64,000 nt of DNA from Methylopila sp. 73B (GCF_000526315.1 NZ_JAFV01000001.1:1364001-1428000), one strand, 5' to 3'. Numbered from the stretch's first letter, positions 21,657 to 30,747 are shown. Numbers and translations: made by a program. Notes: generated by a model not told the origin, from the sequence alone.

Positions 21657-23051
21657 TCAGTCCTCGCGCGGCGCGCCGCCTTCGACCTTGGCGAAGCGCC
21701 GGCGGATGCCCTCGACGCGCCCCGGTTCGACACGGATCGTGACCTCGATGGCGCCGTCGTCCAGGGGATGACGCGCCAGCACATCGGCATGGCCGAACAG
21801 CCAGTTCACCCCGCCGCCGTCGTCGGGCGCCACGGTGACCAGCAGCGTCTCGCGGCCGGCCGAGAGCCGCTCCTCGATCGCCCCGAGCAGGACGTCTTCG
21901 CCCTCCCCCGTGAGCGCAGAGACCAGCACCGGCCGCTCCGCCGCCTCGCGACGGGAGATGGTGGCGGCGAGGTTCTCGCGCGCGCCCTCGTCGAGCTTGT
22001 CGACCTTGTTCCAGACCTCCAAGACGCGCTTCGCGTCGCCGAGGTCGATCCCGAGGTCCTTCAGCACGCCGGCGACGTCAGCCGCCTGCGCCTCGGTGTC
22101 CTCATGCGCGACGTCGCGCACGTGCAGGATGACGTCGGCCTCGATCACCTCCTCCAGCGTCGCCCGGAAGGCGGCGATCAACTGCGTCGGCAGCTCGGAG
22201 ATGAAGCCCACCGTGTCCGAGAGGATCGCGTGCGCGCCGTGCGGCATCGTGATCGACCGCAGCGTCGGGTCGAGCGTCGCGAACAGCATGTCGGCGGCCA
22301 CCACCTCGGCGCGGGTGAGCCGGTTGAACAGCGTGGACTTGCCGGCGTTGGTGTAGCCGACGAGCGCGACCACCGGATAGGGCACGCGCTTGCGGCCCGC
22401 GCGGTGCAGGCCGCGGGTGCGCTTCACCTGCTCGAGCTCACGCTCGATCTTCAGGATCCGCTCGGTGATCATCCGCCGGTCGGCCTCGATCTGGGTCTCG
22501 CCCGGGCCGCCGAGGAAGCCGAAGCCGCCGCGCTGACGCTCCAGATGGGTCCAGGAGCGGACGAGCCGGCTCTTCTGCCAGGTCAGATGGGCGTGCTCGA
22601 CCTGCAGCACGCCTTCCTTGGTGCGCGCGCGCCGGCCGAAGATCTCGAGGATCAGGCCGGTGCGGTCGAGCACCTTGGCCCCGAGCGCCTTTTCCAGGTT
22701 GCGCTGCTGCACCGGCGTCAGGGCGGTGTCCGCCACGACGAGTTCGATCTCGGACGCCTTGATGATGTCCGCGAACTCCTCGACCTTGCCCTTGCCGATA
22801 AAGGTCGAGGGCCGGATCTGCTGGAGCGGCACAAGCTTGCGCTCGAGCACGTCGAGGTCGATCGCCTGCGCGAGGCCGACCGCCTCCTCGAGTCGCGCGC
22901 TTGGGCTCCGCTCGGCGGGGTCGCCCGGCCGGCGGCCCACCACGGGCGTCATGACGAAGGCGCGCGTCCGGTCGGCGCGGGAGGTCAGATGTCCGGCGCC
23001 GGCGTCGCGGACGCCGTCGTCGTCATGGATCTCGATGTCGTCCTGTCGCAT
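21657..23051 (-). CDS. hflX: Ribosome-associated GTPase HflX
   Basis: 464-residue GTPase that binds the 50S subunit and rescues stalled or stressed ribosomes. The N-terminal HflX domain contains [12 protein letters not shown] and [24 protein letters not shown] coiled region and the G domain follow, with G1 [12 protein letters not shown]3 DTVGFI, G4 NKVDKLD and a C-terminal domain. Immediately downstream of hfq (33 bp), the conserved order, so probably one transcript. ATG 23051 begins [10 protein letters not shown]. Length is typical. Confidence 0.96.
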   Translation of the reverse strand: MRQDDIEIHDDDGVRDAGAGHLTSRADRTRAFVMTPVVGRRPGDPAERSPSARLEEAVGLAQAIDLDVLERKLVPLQQIRPSTFIGKGKVEEFADIIKASEIELVVADTALTPVQQRNLEKALGAKVLDRTGLILEIFGRRARTKEGVLQVEHAHLTWQKSRLVRSWTHLERQRGGFGFLGGPGETQIEADRRMITERILKIERELEQVKRTRGLHRAGRKRVPYPVVALVGYTNAGKSTLFNRLTRAEVVAADMLFATLDPTLRSITMPHGAHAILSDTVGFISELPTQLIAAFRATLEEVIEADVILHVRDVAHEDTEAQAADVAGVLKDLGIDLGDAKRVLEVWNKVDKLDEGARENLAATISRREAAERPVLVSALTGEGEDVLLGAIEERLSAGRETLLVTVAPDDGGGVNWLFGHADVLARHPLDDGAIEVTIRVEPGRVEGIRRRFAKVEGGAPRED

Positions 23052-23083
23052 GCGTCTCCGTCACGGCGCCGATGCGCGCGCCG

Positions 23084-23350
23084 TCAGCGGGCGGCCCGCG
23101 CCGGCGCCTCGTCGGCCTCCTCCGGCTCGAAGAGCTGGATCGGATGGCCTGGCATCACCGTCGATATGGCGTGCTTGTAGACGAGTTGCGAGTGCCCGTC
23201 GCGGCGCAGCAGCACGCAGAAATTGTCGAACCAGGTGACGACGCCCTGCAGCTTGACGCCGTTCACGAGGAAGATGGTGAGCGGCACCTTGTTCTTGCGA
23301 ACGTTGTTGAGAAAGGTGTCCTGGAGATTCTGGGAGCGTTCGGCCGCCAT
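23084..23350 (-). CDS. hfq: RNA chaperone Hfq
   Basis: 88-residue hexameric Sm-like protein that pairs small RNAs with mRNAs. Sm1 is [20 protein letters not shown], and Sm2 contains [10 protein letters not shown], including the KH of the uridine-binding proximal face. Residues [15 protein letters not shown] match the conserved N-terminus. A short acidic tail ([13 protein letters not shown]) ends it. The ribosome site GGAAGAAGAAGA precedes the ATG. It lies between the D-amino-acid transaminase gene and hflX, the standard alphaproteobacterial position next to ntrX. Confidence 0.98.
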   Translation of the reverse strand: MAAERSQNLQDTFLNNVRKNKVPLTIFLVNGVKLQGVVTWFDNFCVLLRRDGHSQLVYKHAISTVMPGHPIQLFEPEEADEAPARAAR

Positions 23351-23463
23351 GTTCTTCTTCTTCCGTTAGAGGCTCAGGCCAGTTGGACGCGCCCGCGAGC
23401 GGCGGCTGGGAACCGACGCTTCGGCGCTACAGGGTTTTTTTGGCCGCCCCGCGTTTTTCGCGA

Positions 23464-23486
23464 CGGCGCCGCATGTGGCGGCGCCG
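23464..23486 (-). other. Hairpin in the dat-hfq interval
   Basis: A 9-bp perfect GC stem (CGGCGCCGC, loop ATGTG, complementary arm) in the 236-bp gap between dat and hfq. No T-run follows on the minus strand, so it is not a clear terminator; an attenuator or RNA-processing site is possible. The gap suggests hfq has its own promoter. Confidence 0.35.
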
Positions 23487-23586
23487 CCCTTATTAACGCC
23501 ACCACGTCCGGATTTCGCAAGAGCGAGATGAGCCCAAGAGCCGGCTCCGGCGTCGTGCGTCCACGGCTTTCGCCGCCCGCGTCGCG

Positions 23587-24447
23587 TCAGGTCTCCGACC
23601 AATGGGCGAACTCGTGGAAGCGGCGGCGCAGGCCGAGCGCGACCGGTCCGGGCTTGCCGTCGCCGACCGGCGCGCCGTCGATGGCGATCACCGGCGTCAC
23701 GATCGCGGTCGCCGCGGTGTTGAAGGCTTCCTTCGCCCGCCGCGCCTCCTCGACCGTGAACGGACGTTCCTCGATCCGCATCTGAAGCTGCTCCGCCATG
23801 TCGAACACCGCCGCGCGGGTGACGCCGCGGAGAATGCCGTCGTCGGCCGGCCGCGTCACGATCACGCCTTCGGCGGTGACGATCCAGGCGTTGGTGGAGC
23901 CGCCCTCGGTGACGCGGCCTTGCGCGTCCACGAACCAGGCCTCCCGCGCGCCCGCCTCCTTCGCCTGCTGCTTGGCGAGGACGTTTGGGAGGAGGCCGAT
24001 CGACTTGATGTCCACCCGCGGCCAGCGGTTCTCGGGAACGGTGATCACCTTGACGCCGGCTTCCGCCATGGCGTCGGCCTTGGCCCGATCGGCCGAGCGC
24101 GACGTCACCACCAGCGCGGGCGCGGCGTCGGCGGGGAAGTAATGGTCCCGGCGCGCGACCCCGCGGGTGACCTGCAGGTAGACGATGCCGTCGCGCACCC
24201 GGTTCCGGCGCACGGTCTCGCGCAGCACGATCTTCAGCGCCGCCTCGCAGAGCGGCGGAGCGATCCTCAGCTCCGCGAGCGAGCGCCACAGGCGGGCGAG
24301 ATGGCGCGGCTCGTCGATCAGCCGACCGTCCCGCACCTCGCAGACCTCATAGACGCCGTCGCCGAACTGGTAACCGCGGTCCTCGATGTGGACGCCGGCG
24401 TCGGCGTGGCGGACGTACTGGCCGTTGACGTAGGCGATGCGCGACAT
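23587..24447 (-). CDS. dat: D-amino-acid transaminase (PLP fold type IV)
   Basis: 286-residue class IV aminotransferase that makes D-glutamate or D-alanine from keto acids. Visible are RGYQFGDGVYEV at residues 24-35, the PLP Lys148 in DIKSIGLLPNVL, Glu181 in RVTEGGSTNAWIV, and the phosphate-binding LRGVTRAAV. The DIKS/LLPN wording matches Dat rather than the branched-chain enzyme. It lies between ntrX and hfq, as in many Rhizobiales. A palindromic repeat fills the gap to ntrX. Substrate preference is inferred from the family. Confidence 0.9.
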   Translation of the reverse strand: MSRIAYVNGQYVRHADAGVHIEDRGYQFGDGVYEVCEVRDGRLIDEPRHLARLWRSLAELRIAPPLCEAALKIVLRETVRRNRVRDGIVYLQVTRGVARRDHYFPADAAPALVVTSRSADRAKADAMAEAGVKVITVPENRWPRVDIKSIGLLPNVLAKQQAKEAGAREAWFVDAQGRVTEGGSTNAWIVTAEGVIVTRPADDGILRGVTRAAVFDMAEQLQMRIEERPFTVEEARRAKEAFNTAATAIVTPVIAIDGAPVGDGKPGPVALGLRRRFHEFAHWSET

Positions 24448-24473
24448 TTAGCGAGCTTCCTAATCGTGAAACG

Positions 24474-24585
24474 CGTCATCCCGGCCAAAGCGCAACGCAG
24501 AGCCGGGATCGTGCGCCGCTTTTGGCGCTTCATCCTGAAGGCGATCCCGGATCTGCGCCGCTGCGCGGCGTGTCCGGGATGACGG
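24474..24585. repeat. Palindromic intergenic repeat, second family, copy 1
   Basis: About 112 bp bounded by CGTCATCCCGG at 24474 and CCGGGATGACG at its right end, with internal palindromes (ATCCCGGCC...AGCCGGGAT and a stem around CGCCGCTGCGCGGCG). The same outer ends recur at 34678-34893. It lies between ntrX and dat inside the presumed operon. If transcribed it would fold into strong hairpins. Confidence 0.75.
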
Positions 24586-24591
24586 CCTTCG

Positions 24592-25956
24592 TCACCCGAT
24601 CCCCAGCGCCTTCAGCTTGCGGTGGAGCGCGGAGCGCTCCATGCCGATGAATTCGGCGGTGCGGGAGATGTTGCCGCCGAAGCGGCTGATCTGCGCGAGC
24701 AGGTACTGCCGCTCGAAGATCTCGCGGGCCTCGCGCAGCGCGAGGCCCATCAGCTGCTCGCCGCCCGTGCCGTGGGGCGTCGGCGGCACCATGGTGCCGA
24801 TCTCGGACGGCAGCATGCTAGCCGTCACCACGGCCTCCGGATCGCCGCCGGCGAGGATCATCAGGCGTTCGACGTTGTTGCGGAGCTGGCGGACGTTGCC
24901 CGGCCAATCGTGGCTCTGCAGCACCGCCATGGCGTCCTCGCCGATGGTGCGCTTGGGCAGGCCGGTCGCCGAAGAGATCTGCTCGAGGAAGAAGTCGATC
25001 AGCTCCGGGATATCCTCGCGCCGCTCGGCGAGGCCCGGCACCCGCACCGGCACCACCGCGAGGCGGTGGAACAGGTCCTCGCGGAACCGGCCTTCGGCGA
25101 TCTCGTCCTCGAGGTTGCGGGCGGAGGACGAGATGATGCGGACATCGACCGAGACGCGGGTTGCGCCGCTGACGCGGGTGAAGGTCTGCTCCACGAGCAC
25201 GCGCAGGATGCGGTTCTGCGTCTCCCGCGGCATGTCCGCGATCTCGTCGATGAACAGCGTGCCGCCGTGCGCCTCCTCGAGCGCGCCGATCTTGCGGCTG
25301 CCGTTCACGCCCTCGACGCCGAACAGCTCCTCCTCCATCCGCTCCGGCGTGATGGTGGCGGCGTTGATCATCACGAAGGGGCCGCCGGCGCGCCCCGAGG
25401 CGTTGTGGATCGAGCGCGCCGCGAGCTCCTTGCCCGCGCCCGAGGGGCCGGTGATCAGGATGCGGCTGTTGGTGGGCGCAACCCTGTCCAGCGCGTTGCG
25501 GAGCTGGTTCATCACACTTGAGCGCCCCACGAAACGGGTGGGATGGCCCGAGCCGCGCTTGAGATCGCGCAGCTCCCGCTTCAGCCGGTAGGACTCGAGC
25601 GCCCGCTGGGCGATCAGCACGAGACGGTCGGCCTTGAACGGCTTCTCGATGAAGTCGTAGGCCCCGCTTTTGATCGCCGCGACGGCGGTCTCGATGTTGC
25701 CGTGGCCGGAGATCATCACGATCGGCAGGTCAGGATGCTGACTGTGGATCAGGTCGAGGATCTCGAGCCCGTCGAGCTTCGAGCCCTGCAGCCAGATGTC
25801 GAGGAAGACGAGCTGCGGCCGGCGCTTCTCGATCTCCGCGAAGGCCTCGTCGGAGTTCCGAGCCGTCCGCGCGCCGTGGCCTTCGTCCTGAAGAATGCCG
25901 GCGACAAGCTCGCGGATGTCAGCTTCGTCGTCGACGATGAGGATGTCGGTCGCCAT
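24592..25956 (-). CDS. ntrX: Response regulator NtrX
   Basis: 454-residue NtrC-family regulator, partner of NtrY. The receiver domain has ILIVDDEADIRE and the phospho-acceptor Asp in LVFLDIWLQG. The AAA+ domain has Walker A GPSGAGKE and Walker B GGTLFIDEIADM. The C-terminal Fis-type helix-turn-helix ends in GGNISRTAEFIGMERSALHRKLKALGIG. The usual sigma-54-contacting GAFTGA loop is absent; the segment reads GVNGSRKIGALEEAHGG, as in other alphaproteobacterial NtrX proteins, so it probably does not act as a standard sigma-54 activator. ATG 25956 (MATDILIVDDE) was chosen as the start. It lies 55 bp after ntrY. Confidence 0.96.
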   Translation of the reverse strand: MATDILIVDDEADIRELVAGILQDEGHGARTARNSDEAFAEIEKRRPQLVFLDIWLQGSKLDGLEILDLIHSQHPDLPIVMISGHGNIETAVAAIKSGAYDFIEKPFKADRLVLIAQRALESYRLKRELRDLKRGSGHPTRFVGRSSVMNQLRNALDRVAPTNSRILITGPSGAGKELAARSIHNASGRAGGPFVMINAATITPERMEEELFGVEGVNGSRKIGALEEAHGGTLFIDEIADMPRETQNRILRVLVEQTFTRVSGATRVSVDVRIISSSARNLEDEIAEGRFREDLFHRLAVVPVRVPGLAERREDIPELIDFFLEQISSATGLPKRTIGEDAMAVLQSHDWPGNVRQLRNNVERLMILAGGDPEAVVTASMLPSEIGTMVPPTPHGTGGEQLMGLALREAREIFERQYLLAQISRFGGNISRTAEFIGMERSALHRKLKALGIG

Positions 25957-26011
25957 GAGAAGACTTGCACACTCCGAGTGGGATTTCAGGCGGCGGAAGC
26001 GATCGGCCGTA

Positions 26012-28255
26012 TCAGGCCGCCGGAGCCGCGCGGGATGGGACGGTCGAGGACGAGGCCGGCGCGCGAGCCTGGAACCAGAGCCGCACGAGGGCGCCGCGTC
26101 CGCCGGAGGCGACGTCGGGGGCGTCGAGAAGCTCCACGCCTCCGCCATGCTCCTCCATGATCTTGCCCACGATCGCGAGACCAAGGCCGGTGCCCTTCTC
26201 TCGCGTCGTCATATAGGGCTCGAGCAGCCGCTGTCTGTTTTCGGTCGGCAATCCGGCGCCGTTGTCGATCACGTCGATGACCGCCAGCTCGCCGTCCCGC
26301 CGCACGGACACGTTGATCCGGCCGGCGCCGCCGGCGTTCTCCGGAACGGCCTGCACCGCCTCGGTCGCGTTCTTCACGATGTTGGTGACGGCCTGCGAAA
26401 TCAGGCGCCGGTCGAACATGGCGGGAGCCGCGATGTCGGCGCCGTCGAGCTCGATGCGGATGTCGGGGTAGCCGACGCGCATCATGAACACGCCCTGCTT
26501 CACCACCTTGGCGAGGTCGTCCTCTTCCATCTTCGGCTTGGGCATGCGCGCGAAGGAGGAGAACTCGTCGACCATCCGCTTGATGTCGTCGACCTGACGG
26601 ATGATCGTGTCGGTGCACTGGTCGAAGATTTCGCGCTCCTCGACGATGACCTTGCCGTACTTGCGACGGATGCGCTCCGCGGAAAGCTGGATCGGCGTCA
26701 GCGGGTTCTTGATCTCGTGCGCGATGCGGCGCGCGACGTCGGCCCAGGCCGAGGTGCGCTGCGCGGCCACCAGCTCCGTGATGTCGTCGAGGGTCACGAC
26801 GTAGCCGTGCTCCTGCGCCGTCGAGGTCTCGGTCGTAAACCGGACGTTGACGGTGCGCTCACGGCCCGCGCGCAGCAGCGTGACCTGTCCCTGCACCAGC
26901 CGCTGCGCCCGGCCGAGCGCCGCCTCGACCAGCGGGCTGAGCTCGGGCGCGGCCTCCTTCAGCGACAGGCCGAGCAGCTCGGTCTCCTGGGCGCCGAGCA
27001 GCTTCTCCGCCGTCCGGTTGATCAGTGTCACGCGGCCCGCAGGGTCGATGCCGATGACGCCCGCGCTGACGCCCGCGAGCATCGCCTCGGTGAAGCGGCG
27101 ACGGCTATCGATCTGGTCCGAGGCCTCCAGCAACTCGTTACGCTGGCTGCGAAGCTCGGAGGTCATCTTGTTGAAGGTCTCGGCGAGGCCGCCGAGATCG
27201 CCCTCCTTCCGGGTGATCGGCACCTGGACGTAGAGGTTGCCCTGGCTGACCTGATCGGCGGCGGTGATCAGGCGGCGGATCGGCGACACCAGCCGGTTCG
27301 CGAAGGCGAGGCCGAGCCAGATCGCGGCCAGCAGCAGGGACAGCGCCACCACAAGATAGAGCAGCGCGAAGGTAGCCTGGATGCGCGGTCGGCGGAGGGT
27401 GAGCGAGGAGTACTCCTCCGACCCCTGCTCCACCAGCCGCATGTAGCTGTTCGCGCGCGGATCCACCGGGCGGGCCACGAACAGCACGAGGTCGTCGTAG
27501 TTCGCGAGCTTGAGCACCGCGCCGATCGCATTCTGCTTGCCCGGCGCGAGCAGCGTCGGCTCGTCGGTCGGGGCGCTCTGGACGTCGACCAGCGGCGGAC
27601 GCGGAAACTCGCGGCCGATCTGAATGTTAGCGCGCTCCACCACCGTCATGTCCGGCTTCAGGAGCTGCGCCACGGGCAGGCCGCGGATCTGCGCCTGTGC
27701 GGTGAAGAATTCGGCGAAGCGCTGGCGATCGTTGTCGAACAGCGGACGCGCGCGGTTCACGTCGCTCGCCATGGCGAGAATCTCGCCGCGGATCGAGCGG
27801 GCGTGCTCGTTGAGGTAGGCGCGCGCCACCACGAGGGAGTTGTCGACGATCTCGCGGACACGGGTGGAGAACCAGCTGTCGAAACCCCGGTCGATCGTCA
27901 CCACCGCGAAGATCGCGAGCAGGGCTGCCGGCGTAACGGCGAGCAGCGAGAACAGCCCGACGAGGCGCCCGTGGATCTGGGAGCCGGCCTGGCCGCGCCG
28001 GCGCGCGATCAGAAACGCCCTGCCCTCCCATAGGATGATCAGGATCAGCAGTCCCGCGAAGGCCGCGTTGACGTAGACGGCGATCTGCGAGGCCCGTTCA
28101 GTCGGCTCGATGTCGAACCGGCCCGTCAGCACGACGAAGGTGACGAGCGCCGAGATCAGCGCCGCGGCGACGCAGACCGGCCCGAGCAGGCCCGGGCCGC
28201 GCCTTTCCGGCGCGACGGCGGGCAGCTCATGCGCGGTAGGCGCGTCGCTCGACAT
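26012..28255 (-). CDS. ntrY: Membrane sensor histidine kinase NtrY
   Basis: 747-residue kinase that phosphorylates NtrX in response to nitrogen or redox state. There are two transmembrane segments near the N-terminus, a third around SLLAVTPAALLAIFAVV, a large periplasmic loop and a further membrane segment (LLYLVVALSLLLAAIWLGLAF). A HAMP domain, a PAS domain (VIGIDPAGRVTLINRTAEKLLG), HisKA with AHEIKNPLTPIQ, and an HATPase with NAT/DNGAGLP/GTGLGLAIV follow. ATG 28255 (MSSDAPTAHE) is chosen over upstream non-ATG starts. In relatives ntrBC usually precede it; here the next gene is the divergent ArsR-methyltransferase. Confidence 0.95.
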   Translation of the reverse strand: MSSDAPTAHELPAVAPERRGPGLLGPVCVAAALISALVTFVVLTGRFDIEPTERASQIAVYVNAAFAGLLILIILWEGRAFLIARRRGQAGSQIHGRLVGLFSLLAVTPAALLAIFAVVTIDRGFDSWFSTRVREIVDNSLVVARAYLNEHARSIRGEILAMASDVNRARPLFDNDRQRFAEFFTAQAQIRGLPVAQLLKPDMTVVERANIQIGREFPRPPLVDVQSAPTDEPTLLAPGKQNAIGAVLKLANYDDLVLFVARPVDPRANSYMRLVEQGSEEYSSLTLRRPRIQATFALLYLVVALSLLLAAIWLGLAFANRLVSPIRRLITAADQVSQGNLYVQVPITRKEGDLGGLAETFNKMTSELRSQRNELLEASDQIDSRRRFTEAMLAGVSAGVIGIDPAGRVTLINRTAEKLLGAQETELLGLSLKEAAPELSPLVEAALGRAQRLVQGQVTLLRAGRERTVNVRFTTETSTAQEHGYVVTLDDITELVAAQRTSAWADVARRIAHEIKNPLTPIQLSAERIRRKYGKVIVEEREIFDQCTDTIIRQVDDIKRMVDEFSSFARMPKPKMEEDDLAKVVKQGVFMMRVGYPDIRIELDGADIAAPAMFDRRLISQAVTNIVKNATEAVQAVPENAGGAGRINVSVRRDGELAVIDVIDNGAGLPTENRQRLLEPYMTTREKGTGLGLAIVGKIMEEHGGGVELLDAPDVASGGRGALVRLWFQARAPASSSTVPSRAAPAA

Positions 28256-28337
28256 GAAACCTCGAACTGGGGGCAATCTCGACGCAGGCGCGCCGCATCC
28301 GACGTCGCTCCCCCCGAACCCGAGTCGCCGCCGATCG

Positions 28338-28380
28338 ATGATGCATCATGGGCACAGTGTTGTTCAAATGCGACAACTTC
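28338..28380 (-). promoter_or_regulatory. Palindromes in the ntrY / arsR-MT divergent region
   Basis: A perfect 12-bp palindrome ATGATGCATCAT (28338-28349) lies 83 bp upstream of ntrY. Next to it is an inverted GTTG-N11-CAAC at about 28361-28379, which loosely resembles the CAA/TTG half-sites reported for NtrX. Autoregulation of ntrYX is possible, but both sites are short and unverified. Confidence 0.3.
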
Positions 28381-28469
28381 TGGGCGCGGCCAAGCGGATA
28401 TCAACGATCGCTTCATCTCTCGGAGACGACATGCCTCGAAACTTCGTTTGCGCGCGGCGTGATAAAGAT

Positions 28470-28485
28470 ATAAAGACATCTTTAT
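28470..28485 (+). promoter_or_regulatory. Operator overlapping the start of the ArsR-methyltransferase gene
   Basis: A perfect inverted repeat ATAAAGA-CA-TCTTTAT occupies 28470-28485, with an extra ATAAAGA half-site at 28462-28468. The last two bases of the repeat are the first two of the ATG. The AT-rich palindrome stands out in GC-rich DNA and is the expected kind of ArsR-family site. It resembles, from memory, operators of SAH/SAM-responsive ArsR regulators of methionine genes. Autoregulation is inferred. Confidence 0.65.
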
Positions 28486-29509
28486 GTCTACCTCGCCCCA
28501 TCCTGCGCTTCGGCTCGGTCTCGACGTCGCGCTGTCGGCTTTGAAAGCCGCGGCGGAGCCGACGCGTCTGCGGTTGCTCGCGCTTCTGGCGGAAGGCGAA
28601 CTGACCGTGTCGGACATGACCGACATCCTTGGCCAGAGCCAGCCGCGGATTTCCCGCCACCTCAAGCTGCTGGTCGAGGCGGGGCTGGTCGAACGGCATC
28701 GCGAAGGCGCGTGGGCGTTTTTCCGGCTGTCCGACGGCGCAGGCCACGACTCCGCGCTCCGCGCCGCGCTGTCCCGGCTCGACCCCGCGGACCCCGCGCT
28801 GCGCCGCGACCGCGAACGTCTGGCGGAGGTCCGCGCCACGCACCAGCAGGCGGCGGCGCGCTACTTCAGCGCCAACGCCGAGCGCTGGGACGGCGTGCGC
28901 GGGCTTCACGTCTCCGAAGCCGCCGTGGAGCGCGCAATTCTGGCCGCCGTGGGCGACGGGCGGATCGAGACCGCGCTGGACCTCGGCACCGGCACCGGCC
29001 GCATGCTGGAGCTTCTCAGCCCGCGCGTCGGCCGCGCGATCGGCGTGGACGCCAATCGCGACATGCTGGCGCTCGCCCGCGCCAATCTGGCCCGCGCCGG
29101 CGTGACCAACGCGCAGATCCGCCAAGGCGACATTTTCGCTCCGCCGGTCGAGACGGGCGCGTTCGACCTCGTCGTGGTGCACCAGGTGCTGCACTTCCTC
29201 GACGATCCGGCCCGCGCCGTGCGGGAGGCCGCGCGCGCGCTGCGGCCGGGCGGGCGGCTTCTGATCGTCGACTTCGCGCCCCACGGCATCGAGGAGCTGC
29301 GGGAGCGCCACGCCCACCGCAGGCTTGGCTTCTCAGGCGAGGCGATGGCGGGCTGGCTGGCGGCCTGCGGCCTCGACCTTGTCGCTCACTCCAATCTGCC
29401 GCCGCCCGACGCCGACGGCGACAAGCTCACCGTTTCGCTCTGGCTCGCCCGCGATCCGCGGATCGTGTCGGACGCGCTTCCCTCTTCCTCGAACCTCGAG
29501 GTCGCCTGA
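28484..29509 (+). CDS. ArsR-family regulator fused to SAM-dependent methyltransferase domain
   Basis: 341 residues. The N-terminal winged helix-turn-helix (about residues 15-95) includes LKAAAEPTRLRLLALLAEGELTV with DILGQSQPRISRHLKLLVEAGLV. A class I methyltransferase fold starts near residue 130, with motif I ALDLGTGTGRMLELL, the acidic GVDANRDML and the later FDLVVVHQVLHFL. No metal-binding Cys pair is present in the HTH. This fusion upstream of metF is typical of Rhizobiales and is thought to regulate methionine or SAM-cycle genes by sensing SAM/SAH. The stop overlaps the metF start (TGATG), so the two are translationally coupled. The ATG lies inside the operator, with almost no Shine-Dalgarno, so the message may be leaderless. 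Confidence 0.9.
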   Translation: MSTSPHPALRLGLDVALSALKAAAEPTRLRLLALLAEGELTVSDMTDILGQSQPRISRHLKLLVEAGLVERHREGAWAFFRLSDGAGHDSALRAALSRLDPADPALRRDRERLAEVRATHQQAAARYFSANAERWDGVRGLHVSEAAVERAILAAVGDGRIETALDLGTGTGRMLELLSPRVGRAIGVDANRDMLALARANLARAGVTNAQIRQGDIFAPPVETGAFDLVVVHQVLHFLDDPARAVREAARALRPGGRLLIVDFAPHGIEELRERHAHRRLGFSGEAMAGWLAACGLDLVAHSNLPPPDADGDKLTVSLWLARDPRIVSDALPSSSNLEVA

Positions 29510-30420
29510 TGCCCAACCACCGTCTCTCCCGCGCCGCGCGCCGCCCGATCCGGGTGTCGTTCGAGTTCTTCCCGCCGAAGACCCCGGAGATGGAGGCCAC
29601 GCTGTGGCGCTCGGTCGAGCGCCTCGCTCCGCTCGACCCCACCTTCATGTCGGTGACCTACGGCGCGGGCGGCTCCACCCGCGAGCGCACGCACGCCACC
29701 GTGGCGCGGATGGTGACGGACACCGTGGTGCCGCCGGCCGCCCACCTGACCTGCGTCTCCGCCACCAAGGCCGAGGTCGACGCCGTCGTCGACGCCTACC
29801 GCGAGGCCGGCGTGCGCCACATCGTGGCGCTGCGCGGCGATCCTGCAAACGGCGTCGGCGGCACGTTCGAGCCTCACCCCGGCGGCTACGCCTCGACGGC
29901 CGAACTCGTGGCCGGCATCCGCCGCCGGGCGCCGGAGATCGAGCTGTCGGTCGCAGCCTATCCCGAGAAGCACCCTGAAAGCCCCAGCCTCGAGGCCGAC
30001 TTCGACGTTCTGAAGGCCAAGGTCGACGCCGGCGCGAACCGCGCGATCACCCAGTTCTTCTTCGACAACGACCATTACCTCCGCTACGTCGACCAGGCGC
30101 GGGCGCGCGGCATCCACATCCCGATCGTGCCGGGCATCGTGCCGGTGTCGAACTTCAAGCAGACCGCGAGCTTCGCCGCCCGCGCCGGCGCGACCGTGCC
30201 GGACTGGTTCGCCGCCCGCTTCGACGGCCTCGACAACGACGTCCAGACCCGGCAGTTGATCGCCGCCGCCGTCGCCGCCGAGCAGGTGCTCGACCTGGTC
30301 GACCACGGCGTGAAGGACTTCCATTTCTACACTATGAACAAGGCGGACCTGGTCTACGCCGTATGCCACCTGCTGGGCCTTCGGCCGACCGGCGCCGCGT
30401 CGAAGGCCGCCGCCGCCTGA
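29509..30420 (+). CDS. metF: 5,10-methylenetetrahydrofolate reductase
   Basis: 303-residue FAD/NADH enzyme that makes 5-methyl-THF for methionine synthase. Signatures visible are SFEFFPPKTPEMEATLW, the catalytic Glu in FEFFPPK, SVTYGAGGSTRERT, HLTCVSATKAEVD, IVALRGDP and ITQFFFDNDHYLRYVD. It is a (beta/alpha)8 barrel of ordinary MetF length. Its ATG shares one base with the stop of the ArsR-methyltransferase. metH follows after a small coiled-coil gene, so the cluster supplies and uses methyl-THF for the methionine cycle. Confidence 0.97.
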   Translation: MPNHRLSRAARRPIRVSFEFFPPKTPEMEATLWRSVERLAPLDPTFMSVTYGAGGSTRERTHATVARMVTDTVVPPAAHLTCVSATKAEVDAVVDAYREAGVRHIVALRGDPANGVGGTFEPHPGGYASTAELVAGIRRRAPEIELSVAAYPEKHPESPSLEADFDVLKAKVDAGANRAITQFFFDNDHYLRYVDQARARGIHIPIVPGIVPVSNFKQTASFAARAGATVPDWFAARFDGLDNDVQTRQLIAAAVAAEQVLDLVDHGVKDFHFYTMNKADLVYAVCHLLGLRPTGAASKAAAA

Positions 30421-30483
30421 GACGGTGCATTTCGGCGGAAACGCGCCCATCTTAAGGGGCGAGCGATCCACGGAGCTGACGCG

Positions 30484-30735
30484 ATGGCCGAGCCGGACAA
30501 CCTCGTTCTGACCTTGCTGCGGGAACTGCGCAACGACATGAACGCGCGTTTTGACGCGATCGGAGCACGTTTCGACGAGGTCGACGGGCAGTTCGCGGCA
30601 CAGGACAAAAAGCTCGAAGCCATTCGGGAAGCGCTGAAGAGCGAGACGATCCTCGGCCGTTACGTTGTGAACGGCGTCGACGATCGACTGGAGGCGATCG
30701 AAAAACGTCTCGAGGCGCTGGAAGCGGTAAAGTAG
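30484..30735 (+). CDS. Small coiled-coil protein between metF and metH
   Basis: 83 residues, starting MAEPDNLVLTLLRELRNDMN, almost entirely predicted helix. Heptad-like repeats such as ARFDAIGARFDEVDGQF and VNGVDDRLEAIEKRLEALEAV suggest a parallel coiled coil. No signal peptide or membrane segment. Good ribosome site (GGAG, 8 bp upstream), 63 bp after metF and 12 bp before metH, so it is cotranscribed with both. Similar short FDxIxxRFDxVD proteins are common in bacteria without known function. No link to methionine synthesis is known to me. Confidence 0.75.
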   Translation: MAEPDNLVLTLLRELRNDMNARFDAIGARFDEVDGQFAAQDKKLEAIREALKSETILGRYVVNGVDDRLEAIEKRLEALEAVK

Positions 30736-30747
30736 GGAGTTGAGACC

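Noticed and set aside
30421-30747. Cobalamin or SAM riboswitch before metH
   Set aside because: No cobalamin-box or SAM-riboswitch core was seen, and the interval is occupied by a small protein gene with tight spacing.
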